Assembly: GCA_052380005.1 (NCBI GenBank) | Contig: JBQTCJ010000018.1 | From: Salinarimonas sp052380005 | Lineage (GTDB): Bacteria; Pseudomonadota; Alphaproteobacteria; Rhizobiales; Beijerinckiaceae | Length of the DNA stretch: 64,000 bases | Reading direction: 5' to 3' (one strand) | Shown here: positions 40,013 through 51,944 of the stretch, one piece after another | Layout of the letters: each line of letters begins with the position of its first letter | How positions within the stretch are numbered: the first letter of the stretch is position 1 | Notes under the pieces: model-generated | What the model was told of the DNA's origin: nothing | The model's database searches: none | Seen by the model: the letters and a program-made list of their open reading frames with translations, nothing else | Program-made: the position numbers and the translations under genes

Positions 40013-41098
40013 ATGAGTCTGGCGGGCGGCTGGCCGGGAGAGGCCGTGGCGCGAGCGCGGCGGCGCCTCGGCATGGCGTGGTGCGCGGGGGCGATCGCCG
40101 TCGCCTGCCTCGCGCCGTGGCTCGCCGCGCCGGCGGCCGCACAGAGCGCGCCTGGGACCCCGGCGTCCACGTCCGGAGAGGCCTGCCCCTACCTGGTGGA
40201 CGGCGAGTGCGACGAGCCGGGCATCGGCACCGGCGCCTGCCCCGCCGGGAGCGACGCCTGGGACTGCCGGCGCGAGGGCCCGCTCGCGGCGAACGCCTGC
40301 TTCCATGCGCGCGACGGGCAGTGCGACGAGCCGGGCACCGGCACGGGCCTGTGCCCGCCGGGCACGGACACGAAGGATTGCCGCGGGCGCCCGAGCCCGG
40401 CCTTCTCCGGACGGGACGACCGCGTGTTCGTCGACACCCTGCGCGCGCCCTGGAGCAGCATCGGACGGCTGGAAACCGAGACCGGCCATTGCTCCGGGGT
40501 GCTCGTGGCGCCGCGCATCGTGCTCACCGCCGCGCACTGCTTCTTCGAGGAGGAGAACTCCAACGTGCGCGAGCGGGCGCTCGAGTTCATCGCCGGGCTC
40601 GACGGCCCCCGGGAGGTCGCGCGCAGCGCCGTCGTGCGGGAGATCCTGCCCGAGGGGTTCGACAACGCGCGCCACGCCGAGACGAGCGCCATCGACGGGC
40701 TGGACTGGGCGTTCGCCGTGCTGGCGGACCCGATCGGCGACCTCGCGGGCTTCATGCGCATCGACCCCGGCAGCGCCGAGGACCTGGAGCGCCGCTTCGA
40801 CGCGGGCGTGCTCGCGGCGGTGAGCCAGGCCGGCTACAGCGCCGACAGCCAGACCAAGCTGACCGCGCACGAGGGCTGCGCGGTGCTCCGCCTGTTCGAG
40901 GACGGCACCTTCTTCCACGATTGCGACGCCATCGACGGCGATTCCGGCTCACCGCTCTTCGTCCCGGACGGGGATGGCTTCCTCGTGCTCGGCATCATGT
41001 CGGCGAGCTATCCCGACGGGGACGGGCAGAACGAGATGGCGGTCAGCGCCCACCGCTTCTACGACGCCTGGCGCGACCTGCTCAAGGAGGTGCGCTGA
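40013..41098 (+). CDS. Secreted trypsin-like serine protease with two Cys-rich N-terminal repeats
   Basis: 361 residues from the ATG at 40013 (GGGGGGC upstream). The signal region (ACLAPWLAAPAAAQ) is followed by two tandem Cys motifs, each with C..CDEPGxGTGxCPxGxDxxDC, the first beginning ACPYLVDGEC and the second ACFHARDGQC. The chymotrypsin-fold domain has the triad His175 (TAAHC), Asp231 (GLDWAF) and Ser311 (DGDSGSP), so it should be active. Likely periplasmic or extracellular. Substrate is unknown. Confidence 0.85.
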   Translation: MSLAGGWPGEAVARARRRLGMAWCAGAIAVACLAPWLAAPAAAQSAPGTPASTSGEACPYLVDGECDEPGIGTGACPAGSDAWDCRREGPLAANACFHARDGQCDEPGTGTGLCPPGTDTKDCRGRPSPAFSGRDDRVFVDTLRAPWSSIGRLETETGHCSGVLVAPRIVLTAAHCFFEEENSNVRERALEFIAGLDGPREVARSAVVREILPEGFDNARHAETSAIDGLDWAFAVLADPIGDLAGFMRIDPGSAEDLERRFDAGVLAAVSQAGYSADSQTKLTAHEGCAVLRLFEDGTFFHDCDAIDGDSGSPLFVPDGDGFLVLGIMSASYPDGDGQNEMAVSAHRFYDAWRDLLKEVR

Positions 41099-41175
41099 CG
41101 CGCATCGGCCTCGCACGAAGCGGCCGCGCCCTCGCCGGGAGCCGCTCGCGAACGGACCCGCGGGCGGACCCTCTC

Positions 41176-41202
41176 TTGCATCCTCACGGCAATCCCTATA
41201 TG
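41176..41202 (+). promoter_or_regulatory. Candidate sigma-70-type promoter of typA
   Basis: TTGCAT (41176-41181) and TATATG (41197-41202) lie about 100 bp upstream of typA with a 15-bp spacer, shorter than ideal. The same two hexamers occur before rpsB with 17 bp between them. Confidence 0.4.
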
Positions 41203-41303
41203 GGCGGCAGACGTTCCCCGCCCCATCGCGCATGTCATAACGCGGTCATGGCCCCGCCGGCATACCGGCGCGCCCGGAAGGCGGCTCCCATTCGGAAGAG
41301 ACC

Positions 41304-43133
<1,830 letters not shown>

Positions 43134-43152
43134 GGTGAGGCGCGGCGCGGAT

Positions 43153-44175
43153 TCACGCGGTCGGTGCGGTCTGCGCGACGGCCGGCGGCTGCGCGGCTAC
43201 GGGCGTGGCCGCGCTCGCGTCTGCAAGAGCCGGTTCCTCCCCACCCGGCAGGAACGCGTCGATCGCCGCCATCACCGGTGCGCGGATCGCGTCCACCTCG
43301 TTCAGCAGCTCGTGGCGGGCGCCGGGGACGACGATGGCGTTGCCGGTCTTCAGCCGCGCGGCGAAGCGCTCCACGGCCGGCGTCGAGACGAGGCGGTCGG
43401 CGCCCGCGGCCAGCACCAGGGTCGGGATGCGGATCTCGAGCGCCGCCCGCGGCTCCTGGAGCCTGCGCATCAGGGCGAAGGCGCCACGGGCCCAGGCGAT
43501 CGTCGGATCGCCGATGGCGCCGTCCTTCAGCGCGGCGGCTGCGTCGGCGTTGCGGGCGTAGCGCAGGCGGTCCGACGTGAGCAGGTTGCCGGCGAATGGC
43601 TTGGTCGCCACCGACGTCTCGCCCCCGCCCGGCACGAACGAGCCGCCGAGCCCCATCAGCCAGAACAGGGTCGCTCCCGCGTGCGCCAGGCGCGGGCGGC
43701 GCACCTGCGCGAGCGCGATCATCGGGGCGAGCGCCACGATCCGCTCCGCCGGCAGCCGGCCGCGGCGGGCGAGATCGAGCGCGATCGCGGCCCCCATCGA
43801 ATGGGCGAGCACCGCGTGCGGGCGCGGGCAGTCGCGCGCGAGCACCTGCGCGGCGATCGCCTCGACGTCGCGCGCGTAGAGGCCGAAGCGGCCGACGTGG
43901 CCCTTGCGCGGGTCCGCGAGCATCCGCTCCGAGCCGCCCTGGCCGCGCCAGTCGAAGGCGACGACGCAGAAGCCGCGCGCGAGCAGCTCCTCGATCGTCT
44001 CGAAGTACTTCTCGATGAACTCGGCGCGCCCCTGGAAGATCACGACGGTGCCGCGCGGGTGCGCGGCACGGGCGGGCCAGCGCGCGACGCGCAACGGTGC
44101 GCCGTCGCGCGCGACGATTCGCCCGACGACGGCGCCGGGGGGCTCGGGATTGGCGGCGGTGGGCACGAGCTTCAT
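43153..44175 (-). CDS. Alpha/beta hydrolase (lysophospholipase-like)
   Basis: 340 residues. VVAFDWRGQGGSERM, the nucleophile motif AHSMGA with Ser126, Asp in AAGADRLVS and His in GARHELLNE form the expected catalytic triad. This pattern matches the monoglyceride lipase/lysophospholipase (PldB) group. The last 30 residues are Ala/Pro-rich. Cytosolic or peripheral. Substrate is not determinable. Confidence 0.85.
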   Translation of the reverse strand: MKLVPTAANPEPPGAVVGRIVARDGAPLRVARWPARAAHPRGTVVIFQGRAEFIEKYFETIEELLARGFCVVAFDWRGQGGSERMLADPRKGHVGRFGLYARDVEAIAAQVLARDCPRPHAVLAHSMGAAIALDLARRGRLPAERIVALAPMIALAQVRRPRLAHAGATLFWLMGLGGSFVPGGGETSVATKPFAGNLLTSDRLRYARNADAAAALKDGAIGDPTIAWARGAFALMRRLQEPRAALEIRIPTLVLAAGADRLVSTPAVERFAARLKTGNAIVVPGARHELLNEVDAIRAPVMAAIDAFLPGGEEPALADASAATPVAAQPPAVAQTAPTA

Positions 44176-44219
44176 GGCGCGGCGACCCTACGCCATCCGG
44201 GCGCGCGAGGGGAGAGGCG

Positions 44220-45773
44220 TCACCCGGCGAGCAGCGGGAAGGTGACGCCGAGCGCCCAGGCGAAGGCGACCGCGTTCGCCACCCCCGCCACCGCCGGGTG
44301 GAGCGTCGCCTGCCAGGCCCAGCGGCTGAAGAGCCCGTAGACGAGGAGGAAGGCCGCGATCACGGGTACGATGATGACGAGGAAGAACAGCCGCTCGAAG
44401 TCCAGCGCCACCGCCAGCGCCAGCGAGAGCACGAAGGCGAGCTTCGCCGCCGGGTAGCCCAGGCGCGCCGCGCCGGCTCCGCGGGTCGCCCATTCGTCGG
44501 CGAGGAAGAAGGGCAGGGTTCCGGCGAGCATGATCGCGACGAGGGGGATGCGGTCGGCGCCCGGCAGGAAGCTCGTCACGTAGGTGTCGAGCGGCCAGAC
44601 GATGGCGAGAAAGCCGAAGGCGACCGCGCCCGCGGCGGCGAGCGCCAGCCGTCCCCGGTCGGCGGGCGGCGCCGGCGCGCTCCAGCCGCGCCGCCGCGCG
44701 AGGACGAGGCAGGCGGCGGTGATCAGGCCGTAGGCGAGGAAGTGCGCCGCGAGATAGTCCGCGACCAGTACCGGCAGGAAGGACGTCGGCAGGAGGCGCA
44801 GCACGAGCGGTGTCGCGATCGCCGGCACGAGGAGGACGATCCACAGCCGCCGCCAGGGTAGCCCGGCGCCCGCGGGCTCGACCGACACCCGTGGCAGGAG
44901 GCGCGAGAGCGGCCGCGCCGCGAGCACGGCGCCTGCGAGGAGAAGCAGGATCAGCGGGCCGCGCCGATCGACGAAGGGCGGCGTGTCGCGGGTGATCCCG
45001 AAGGTCGCGTCGAGCCAGGCGACGGTCTCCGCCAGCGTCTCGCGCGCATAGAGCACGCCGACGTGCTCGACCCCGTCGGCGAAGACGGCGCGCCGCGCCG
45101 TGCCGGACGCTGGATCGCCGTAGGTGACGCCCTCCTGCGCGGCGCTTCCTCGGGCCGCTCCGTCGGTCGCGAGGCCCACCGCGCGCAGCGCCTCCTCCCG
45201 CAGGCCGGCCTCGAGGCCGCCCACGACGACGAGGAGGTTCTCCGGCGCGTCCGCCGTCACCGCCGGCGAGAACATCGAGACCGCCACCACGGCCTCCACC
45301 GCCGGCAGCTCGGCCGCCGCGCGCACGACGATGTCGGAGGCCATGGAATGCCCGAGGAGGGCGAGGCGCCCGTCGCCGAGCGCCCGCGCCGCCTGCGCGA
45401 CCGCGACCGTCTCGGCGACGAGCGTGCGCGTCGCGCCGTCCTCCTCGACGATCGAGCCGGCCAGCGGGAGCGGGTTGCGGCCGTGGCCGGCGAAGTCGAA
45501 CGAGACGGCGACGTAGCCGTTGCGGGCGAGCGTCACCGCGAAAGCCTGCATGAGCTGGCGCGATCCGGCGAAGCCGTGGGCGATCACCACCGCCGGGCCG
45601 AGCGGCGCGTCCGCCGGACGGGTGACGCTCGCCGGGATGTGGCCGATCGCAACGCGCTCCACGACGAGCGGCCGCGTCGCCGCCTCGAGCCGCCACAGCG
45701 CGATGCCGACCGCGAGCGCCGCGAGGAGCGCGAGCGCCCCGTCGACGAGAGTCCGTGTTCCTGCGCCCGCCAT
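44220..45773 (-). CDS. Alpha/beta hydrolase fused to a multi-pass membrane domain
   Basis: 517 residues from the ATG at 45773; GGAGGAG lies upstream, and the longer frame adds an unrelated 77-residue lead. One N-terminal membrane helix (10-28) is followed by a hydrolase domain (about 40-270) with IAHGFAGSRQLMQAFA, FDFAGHGRN and nucleophile elbow GHSMA (Ser143). The last 240 residues form about eight hydrophobic helices. The hydrolase part is expected to face the periplasm or to sit on the membrane. I do not recognise a characterised homologue. Confidence 0.75.
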   Translation of the reverse strand: MAGAGTRTLVDGALALLAALAVGIALWRLEAATRPLVVERVAIGHIPASVTRPADAPLGPAVVIAHGFAGSRQLMQAFAVTLARNGYVAVSFDFAGHGRNPLPLAGSIVEEDGATRTLVAETVAVAQAARALGDGRLALLGHSMASDIVVRAAAELPAVEAVVAVSMFSPAVTADAPENLLVVVGGLEAGLREEALRAVGLATDGAARGSAAQEGVTYGDPASGTARRAVFADGVEHVGVLYARETLAETVAWLDATFGITRDTPPFVDRRGPLILLLLAGAVLAARPLSRLLPRVSVEPAGAGLPWRRLWIVLLVPAIATPLVLRLLPTSFLPVLVADYLAAHFLAYGLITAACLVLARRRGWSAPAPPADRGRLALAAAGAVAFGFLAIVWPLDTYVTSFLPGADRIPLVAIMLAGTLPFFLADEWATRGAGAARLGYPAAKLAFVLSLALAVALDFERLFFLVIIVPVIAAFLLVYGLFSRWAWQATLHPAVAGVANAVAFAWALGVTFPLLAG

Positions 45774-45982
45774 GCGCCCCCGTTCTCCTCCAGCGACCCG
45801 GGCCCGAGCCTCGCAGGCCGCGGGCGCCTGCGCAACGCCTCGCGTCACGGGAGGTGCATCACCGGGTTGGGGCAATTCTCGATCACCGCTAGCGGATTTA
45901 TGCACTCGTTTACCGGTGCCTCGTAGCCTAGCGAATGCCGCTTGCGCCCTCGGGTCGTCGAGCGCTTTGATCGGAGCCCGCG

Positions 45983-48900
45983 ATGACGCCGTCCCCGCCA
46001 CCATCGTCCGACGCCGCGGGCGCGCGCGCCGGCCGTGTGCGCGGGGGAGGGGCCGCGCGGGAGGGCGGGGCCCACGGGCCCCGCGCGCGGCGCCTCCTGC
46101 CCGCCGTCCTCAGCCTCGTGGGGATCCTCGTCGCCGTCGGCGCGCTGCTGCTGTTCGCCCGCGCGGAGGCGCTGCGCGGCATCGAGGAACGGGCGACCGG
46201 AGCGATGGCCGGGGTCGTCGACGCCATCGGGCTCCAGGCCGCGCTCGCGAAGGACGTGGGGCTGCACGCCGCCGCCCTGGCCGCGGCCGAGAACCGGGAC
46301 GCGGCGCTCGGGGCGCTCGCCCGCGCCCTCGCGGTCCAGGCGGAATCCCTCGCGAGCCTGCGGGTACGCCTCGAGGCCCTGCCGAACCGGGCCACCGTGG
46401 ACGACGCCTTCGTCGAGTTCGTCGCCCTCGTCGCCCGGCTCGAGGAGAACGCGGGCGCGGTGGCGCGTGGCGAGGCCGCGCTCGCACCCCTCGTGGATAC
46501 CTCGAACGCGATCCTCGCCGCCACCGTCGCCCTCGCCACGGAGGTCGGCACCGCGACGCAGGCGGAGCAGTCCCGCGGCCATGCCGAGCAGGCGATGCTC
46601 GAGGGCGTCGCCGCCGCGTTGCTGGCGTGCCTGATCGTGTTCGGCCTGTTCCCGGCCCTGTTCGTGCTCCACCGGCAGAACAGCGAGCTGCGTGGCGCCT
46701 CCGCGGAGCTCGAGGCCGCCGCCGAGGAGCTCACGGTCATGTCGCGCATGGTGCAGGTGGCGCCCTGGCACATAGACTGCCCGTCGGGCGACGTGCGCTG
46801 GTCGCCGAGGCTGCGCGACGTCCTGCGTATCCCCGACGATGTGCCGCAGACCTTCGCGGGCACGCTCGCGCTTCTCGAGCCGGACTCCGCCGCGCGGCTG
46901 GAGGCGTTGGTCGCCCGGGCGCGCGAGACCGGTGAGGGCTGGGACGTCGAGCTGACGACGATCGCGGAGACCGGCGGGCGACGCATGCGCTGCTTCGGCC
47001 AGGCGATCCGGGAGGATGGGGGCGGCGACGGTCGCACCGAAGGGCGCGCCGCCGGGCGCATCCTGGCGATCGCCTCCGCCGTCCAGGACGTCACCGACGG
47101 CGCGCTCGCCCGCGAGCGCTACGAGGCCGCCCAGCAGCGCCTCGCCATCGCCACCGAGGGCGCCAACATCGGGCTGTGGGATTGGGTGCCCGGCAGCGAA
47201 GAGAACTGGTACAACGATTCCTGGTGGACGATGCTGGGCTACGAGCCCGACGCCGTCCCGGAGGCGGCGGCATCCTGGGTCGCACTCGTGCACCCCGACG
47301 ACGTCGCCCACGCCCGCGCCCGCCTCGACCAGCACATGCGCGGGGAGACGCCCGACTACCGCGCCGAGTTCCGCATGCGCGCCGCCGACGGGGGCTGGCG
47401 CTGGATCCTCGCCGTCGGCCGCGTCGTGGCGCGGGCGCCGGACGGCACGCCGGCGCGCCTGTCGGGCCTGCACCTCGACATCACCGAGCGGCGTGAGGCC
47501 GAGGCGGCGCTCGCGGAGAGCGAGGAGCGCTTCCGCTCGCTGACCGTGATGGGGTCGGACTGGTTCTGGGAGCAGGACGCGAGCTTGCGCTTCACGCACT
47601 TTTCGCAGGAGATCAACGGCCTCTGGAAGGACCGGGCCGAGCTGATCGGCAGGACGCGGCGCGAGCTGCCGATCGTGCTGGAGAACGCGACCTGGGAGGA
47701 GCATCTCGCCGTGCTCGCCCGCCGCGAGCCCTTCCGCGACCTCGAGTACAGGGTCGAGGACGGCACGATGACGCGCTGGTTTCGGGTGAGCGGCGACCCC
47801 GTCTTCGGGCCCGACGGCACGTTCCGCGGCTATCGCGGCGTGGGCACGGACGTCAGCGAGCGGCGCCTCGCGATGGCGCAGCTCGTCGACGCCAGCCGAG
47901 AGGCGTCCGAGCGGGCGCGCGAGCTCCAGCTGACCCTCGCCCACATGATCCAGGGCCTGACGATGTACGACGCCGCGGCCCGGCTCGTGATCTGGAACGA
48001 CCGCTATCTCGAGCTCATGGAGCTCGCCCCCGGCTCGCTGCGCTACGGCATGCACCTGAGCGAGGTGCTCGCGCTGCGCCGTGCGGCGGGGTCCTTCGAC
48101 GGCGACATCGCCCGCTCGGTGCCGGCCTTCCTGGAGCATGTGGCGGCGGGCGAGGAGACCCGCGCGACGGTGCGCACCCGCGGCGGCCGGCTGATCGCCC
48201 AGTCCAACGCGCCGATCCCCGGCGGCGGCTGGGTGACGACCCACGAGGACGTGACCGAGCGCGAGCAGGTCGCCGCGCGCATCAATCACGCCGCCCACCA
48301 CGACGTGCTCACCGGGCTCGCCAACCGCGCCTCGCTGAAGGCGCGCATCGACGAGACGCTGCACGCGGAATGCGCCTCGCCCTTCGGCGTGCTGCTCATC
48401 GACCTCGATCGCTTCAAGGCCGTCAACGACACGTTCGGCCACGCGATCGGCGACGCGCTCCTCGTGGAGGTGGCCCAGCGCATGCGCGCCCACGTGCGCC
48501 AGGAGGACGTGGTGGCGCGGCTCGGCGGCGACGAGTTCGCGGTGCTCGCCCGCGGGCGCAGCCGGGATCAGGGCTGCGAGCGGGCGGCCTGCGAGGCGCT
48601 GGCGCGCCGCCTGCTGGAGACGCTCACCGAGCCGTTCTCGATCGAGGGACGGCAGATCGTCGTCGGCGCGAGCATCGGTGTCGCGCTCGCCCCCACCCAC
48701 GGCCGGGAGGTCGACGAGCTCCTGCGCAACGCCGACACCGCGCTCTACCGGGTCAAGGCGGACGGGCGCAACGGCGCGCGTATCTTCGACGGCGATCTCG
48801 ACGCCGCCGCCCGGGCGCGGCGCGAGCTCATCCGCGACCTGCGCGAAGCGATGGGCCGCGGGCAGTTCGCGCTCCACTTCCAGCCGATCGTCGACATCGC

Positions 48901-49705
48901 GCACCGGGAGACGGTGGCCGTCGAGACGCTCCTGCGCTGGCACCATCCCGAGCGCGGCCTGGTCTCGCCGGCGGTCTTCATCCCGCTGCTCGAGGAGACC
49001 GGGCTGATCACGCCCGTCGGCGACTGGGTGATCGGCGAGGCCTGCCGCCAGGCCCGGGCGCTGCCCGAGCACGTCAGCCTCGCCGTCAACGTCTCCCCGG
49101 CGCAGCTGCGCAACCGCGGGCTCCTCGACGTCGTCCTCGGTGCGCTGGAGGAGACGGGCCTCGCGCCCGAGCGGCTCGAGCTCGAGGTGACGGAGACGGT
49201 ACTCCTCGACGACGATCAGGCGCTGCTCGCCGACCTGCGCCGGGTGAAGGCGCTGGGCGTGCGCATCTCGCTCGACGACTTCGGCACGGGCTACTCGTCG
49301 CTCAGCTACCTGCGCATGTTCCCCTTCGACAAGATCAAGATCGACAAGTCCTTCGTCAACGATTTCGTCGAGCGCGAGGACTGCGCCGCGATCGTGTGCT
49401 CGATCATCGCGCTCGCGCGCAGCCTCGACATGGTCTGCACGGCGGAGGGCGTCGAGACGGAGACGCAGGCGACCATGCTGCGGGCGGCCGGCTGCGATCT
49501 CGCCCAGGGCTACCTGTTCTCGCGGCCGGTACCCCTGGAGCAGCTGCCGCTCGACCGGCTCGATCCGGACCCCGCCGACCGGGAGAGCGTCGGCGGCGCG
49601 GCGCCGGCCTCGCGACGGATCGCGCGAGCCGCGACAGCCGGTCCCGCCCCCGGGGCCGCATTCGGCACGCCCACCCCTCGCCAGGCGCGGCCGAATCGGC
49701 CATAG
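45983..49705 (+). CDS. Membrane PAS-GGDEF-EAL cyclic-di-GMP signalling protein
   Basis: 1240 residues; GGAG 7 bases before the ATG. Two membrane helices (about 39-60 and 207-230) flank a periplasmic helical region. Four PAS-like segments follow: around 255, 390 (NIGLWDWVPGSEENWYNDSW), 520 (SDWFWEQDASLRFTHFS) and a PAS_7-like unit (MIQGLTMYDAAARLVIWNDRY). The GGDEF domain has an intact GGDEF at 848-852 and an inhibitory RxxD (RQED). The EAL domain begins with ETLLRWHHPE (Glu981) and has DDFGTGYSSL. Both synthesis and hydrolysis of c-di-GMP are possible. It may influence motility or surface attachment. Confidence 0.93.
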   Translation: MTPSPPPSSDAAGARAGRVRGGGAAREGGAHGPRARRLLPAVLSLVGILVAVGALLLFARAEALRGIEERATGAMAGVVDAIGLQAALAKDVGLHAAALAAAENRDAALGALARALAVQAESLASLRVRLEALPNRATVDDAFVEFVALVARLEENAGAVARGEAALAPLVDTSNAILAATVALATEVGTATQAEQSRGHAEQAMLEGVAAALLACLIVFGLFPALFVLHRQNSELRGASAELEAAAEELTVMSRMVQVAPWHIDCPSGDVRWSPRLRDVLRIPDDVPQTFAGTLALLEPDSAARLEALVARARETGEGWDVELTTIAETGGRRMRCFGQAIREDGGGDGRTEGRAAGRILAIASAVQDVTDGALARERYEAAQQRLAIATEGANIGLWDWVPGSEENWYNDSWWTMLGYEPDAVPEAAASWVALVHPDDVAHARARLDQHMRGETPDYRAEFRMRAADGGWRWILAVGRVVARAPDGTPARLSGLHLDITERREAEAALAESEERFRSLTVMGSDWFWEQDASLRFTHFSQEINGLWKDRAELIGRTRRELPIVLENATWEEHLAVLARREPFRDLEYRVEDGTMTRWFRVSGDPVFGPDGTFRGYRGVGTDVSERRLAMAQLVDASREASERARELQLTLAHMIQGLTMYDAAARLVIWNDRYLELMELAPGSLRYGMHLSEVLALRRAAGSFDGDIARSVPAFLEHVAAGEETRATVRTRGGRLIAQSNAPIPGGGWVTTHEDVTEREQVAARINHAAHHDVLTGLANRASLKARIDETLHAECASPFGVLLIDLDRFKAVNDTFGHAIGDALLVEVAQRMRAHVRQEDVVARLGGDEFAVLARGRSRDQGCERAACEALARRLLETLTEPFSIEGRQIVVGASIGVALAPTHGREVDELLRNADTALYRVKADGRNGARIFDGDLDAAARARRELIRDLREAMGRGQFALHFQPIVDIAHRETVAVETLLRWHHPERGLVSPAVFIPLLEETGLITPVGDWVIGEACRQARALPEHVSLAVNVSPAQLRNRGLLDVVLGALEETGLAPERLELEVTETVLLDDDQALLADLRRVKALGVRISLDDFGTGYSSLSYLRMFPFDKIKIDKSFVNDFVEREDCAAIVCSIIALARSLDMVCTAEGVETETQATMLRAAGCDLAQGYLFSRPVPLEQLPLDRLDPDPADRESVGGAAPASRRIARAATAGPAPGAAFGTPTPRQARPNRP

Positions 49706-49739
49706 CAGGTCGGAACGGGACGCGAACGACGAGGCACGG

Positions 49740-50477
49740 GTGACCGCTGCGGCGCCGATGGACGAGCGCGAGGTGGAGAGCGGGCGGGCGCGTGGCGGCG
49801 CGGTCGAGATCGCGCTCGGGCGGCTCGCGCTCGTGCTCGACCGGGACGGCGTCGCCTGGCTGCCGGATCATCGCACGCTGCTCGTCGCCGACCTGCACCT
49901 CGAGAAGGGCTCCTCGCGCGCCCGTCGCGGCATTCTGCTGCCGCCCTACGACACGCGCGAGACCCTGTCGCGCCTCGCCGCCCGCATCGCGGCGCACGAC
50001 CCCGCCCGGGTCGTCGCGCTCGGCGACAGCTTCCACGACCCGGACGGCCCCGCCCGGCTCGATGCCGACGCCCGCGCGGCGCTGGCGGCGCTGCAGGCGG
50101 GGCGTGACTGGCTCTGGCTCACCGGCAACCACGACCCCGCGCTCCCCGCGTCGCTCGGGGGCGAGGTCGCGGATGCGATCACGCTCGACGGCGTCGCGCT
50201 GCGGCACGAGCCGCGGAGCGAGCGGGGCGCGGGGCTGGAGATCTGCGGCCATCTCCACCCGGTCGCCAAGGTGCGCCTGCGCGGGCGCGCCGTGCGCGCG
50301 CGCTGCTTCGCCCACGACGACGCCCGGCTCGTGATGCCGGCCTTCGGCGCCTATGCGGGCGGGCTCAACGTCTGCGACCCCGCCTTCGCCCCGCTCTTCC
50401 CCGACGGCTTCACCGCCCGGGTCGCCGGACGCGAGCGGCTCTATGCGGTCTCATCGCGGGCGCTGTGCGGGGATTGA
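49740..50477 (+). CDS. pdeM: Ligase-associated DNA-damage-response endonuclease PdeM
   Basis: 245 residues from a GTG at 49740; an ATG at 49758 is an alternative start. Metallophosphoesterase motifs ADLHLEKGSS, ALGDSFHDP, LTGNHDP and CGHLHP supply the two-metal site. The small size and the LEKGSSRARRG motif match PdeM, which usually sits beside a DEXH helicase and ATP ligase; those partners are absent here. It opens a group of repair genes. Confidence 0.88.
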   Translation: MTAAAPMDEREVESGRARGGAVEIALGRLALVLDRDGVAWLPDHRTLLVADLHLEKGSSRARRGILLPPYDTRETLSRLAARIAAHDPARVVALGDSFHDPDGPARLDADARAALAALQAGRDWLWLTGNHDPALPASLGGEVADAITLDGVALRHEPRSERGAGLEICGHLHPVAKVRLRGRAVRARCFAHDDARLVMPAFGAYAGGLNVCDPAFAPLFPDGFTARVAGRERLYAVSSRALCGD

Positions 50478-50519
50478 TCCGCGCCTCGGCGGGACGGTCG
50501 TCCGGCACGCCCGGTGCCC

Positions 50520-51944
50520 TCACCCGGCGAGCCGCCGCGCCTCGTCCTTCGCCGCGGCGAGGTCCCGCAGGAAGCCCTCGTAGCCCGCCACCTTCGCGTC
50601 CTCGTCGGGCAGGCGCAGCAGCCAGGAGGGGTGGACGGTGACGAAGCCCGGCAGCACCAGCCCTCCCTCCTCGAAGCGGGCGGGGCCGCGGGACTTCATC
50701 AACGGCATCGCCCTGCCCGTCAGCGCGGTGAGTGCGGTGGAGCCGAGCGCGACCGTGAGGCGCGGGCGCACCAGGGTGAGCTCCTCCATCAGCCACCAGC
50801 GGTAATGCTTGATCTCGCCGAGCGAGGGCTTCTGGTGGATGCGGCGCTTGCCGCGCTCCAGAAACTTGAAGTGCTTGACCGCGTTCGTGACATAGCAGGC
50901 GTCCCGGTCGATCCCGACCTCGCCCAGCGCCTTCGCCAGGAGCCGTCCCGCCGGGCCGACGAAGGGGCGACCCTCCATGTCCTCGACGTCGCCCGGCTGC
51001 TCGCCGACGAACGCGATCAGCGGCGCGACCGGCCCCTCGCCGATCACGGCCTTGGGCGAGAAGTCCTGCGGCGGCTCGTAGGCGCGGATCAGCGCCGCGA
51101 GCTCGTCGAGGCTGCGCGGCTTCGCGCGGGCGTCCAGCGCCGCGAGGGCGGCGCGGGGCTCGCGTTTCGCGGGCATGGTGGGCTCCCTGTCCATCATGCC
51201 GCCGACGCGCGAGGCCGCCCCTCGGACGAGATCGGGAATGATCTCGGCCTCGGGCAGGTTCTTCCAGTACTTCTTCGGCATCTCGGCGCGCATCGCCGTC
51301 GGGTTGACCCGCGCCGGATTGAAGATCGCGCGGTAATAGTCGCGCCAGCCATCCTCGAAGCCGTCTCGCGCGGGCGCGTCCTCCGGGCGGCCGGGCGGGC
51401 CGTAGGCGAGCCGCTCACGGTCCCACAGGATCGAGCCGTCGGGCGTGTGGATCGACCAGAGCATCGCGCCGAAGCGGTCGCGGAAGAACGGGCCGACGGC
51501 GCGCAGGATGTGGTGCTCGGGCTCGAACCAGGCGGCGAAGCGCTCGGGATCGCTGCCCTCCACCTTCCGGAAGCGCACGAAGGCGTGCATCTTGTGGATG
51601 TCGCGGCCGATGTTGCGCCGCATGACGTGAAGCGCGTGCACGAGCGGGTCGGCGACGATCTCCGGCAGCCGCCGCTCGCCCCGCGTCACGCGCCAGATCA
51701 GCCGGTAGAGCAGCGCCCAGCGCTCCGGGTCGCGGTGCATCGCGACGTCCTTCACGATCGGCGGAACGGTCTTCGGCAATGCGAGCGGCGGCGCCTCGGC
51801 GATCTCGGCCTCGGGCAGCAGGCTCGCCGTACGGCCGTCCTCGAACACGACGTCGTCGGGCGCCACGCCCTCCGTGACGAGCGCGCGGGCGGCGCGGCGA
51901 AACCCGTCGAGATCGGCCCCGGGTGCGAGGGTGACGCGGCGCAT
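50520..51944 (-). CDS. DUF4130 / UdgX-type uracil-DNA glycosylase fusion
   Basis: 474 residues. The N-terminal half (1-245) is the DUF4130 domain that often accompanies radical SAM repair proteins (HVMRRNIGRDIHKMHAFVRFR, EPEHHILRAVGPFF). The C-terminal half is a family-4-like uracil glycosylase of UdgX type: GEQPGDVEDMEGRPFVGPAG and the insertion KRRIHQKP with His370, the residue that in UdgX covalently captures the abasic site. The start overlaps the radical SAM stop by one base (TGATG), so the two are coupled. Confidence 0.9.
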   Translation of the reverse strand: MRRVTLAPGADLDGFRRAARALVTEGVAPDDVVFEDGRTASLLPEAEIAEAPPLALPKTVPPIVKDVAMHRDPERWALLYRLIWRVTRGERRLPEIVADPLVHALHVMRRNIGRDIHKMHAFVRFRKVEGSDPERFAAWFEPEHHILRAVGPFFRDRFGAMLWSIHTPDGSILWDRERLAYGPPGRPEDAPARDGFEDGWRDYYRAIFNPARVNPTAMRAEMPKKYWKNLPEAEIIPDLVRGAASRVGGMMDREPTMPAKREPRAALAALDARAKPRSLDELAALIRAYEPPQDFSPKAVIGEGPVAPLIAFVGEQPGDVEDMEGRPFVGPAGRLLAKALGEVGIDRDACYVTNAVKHFKFLERGKRRIHQKPSLGEIKHYRWWLMEELTLVRPRLTVALGSTALTALTGRAMPLMKSRGPARFEEGGLVLPGFVTVHPSWLLRLPDEDAKVAGYEGFLRDLAAAKDEARRLAG

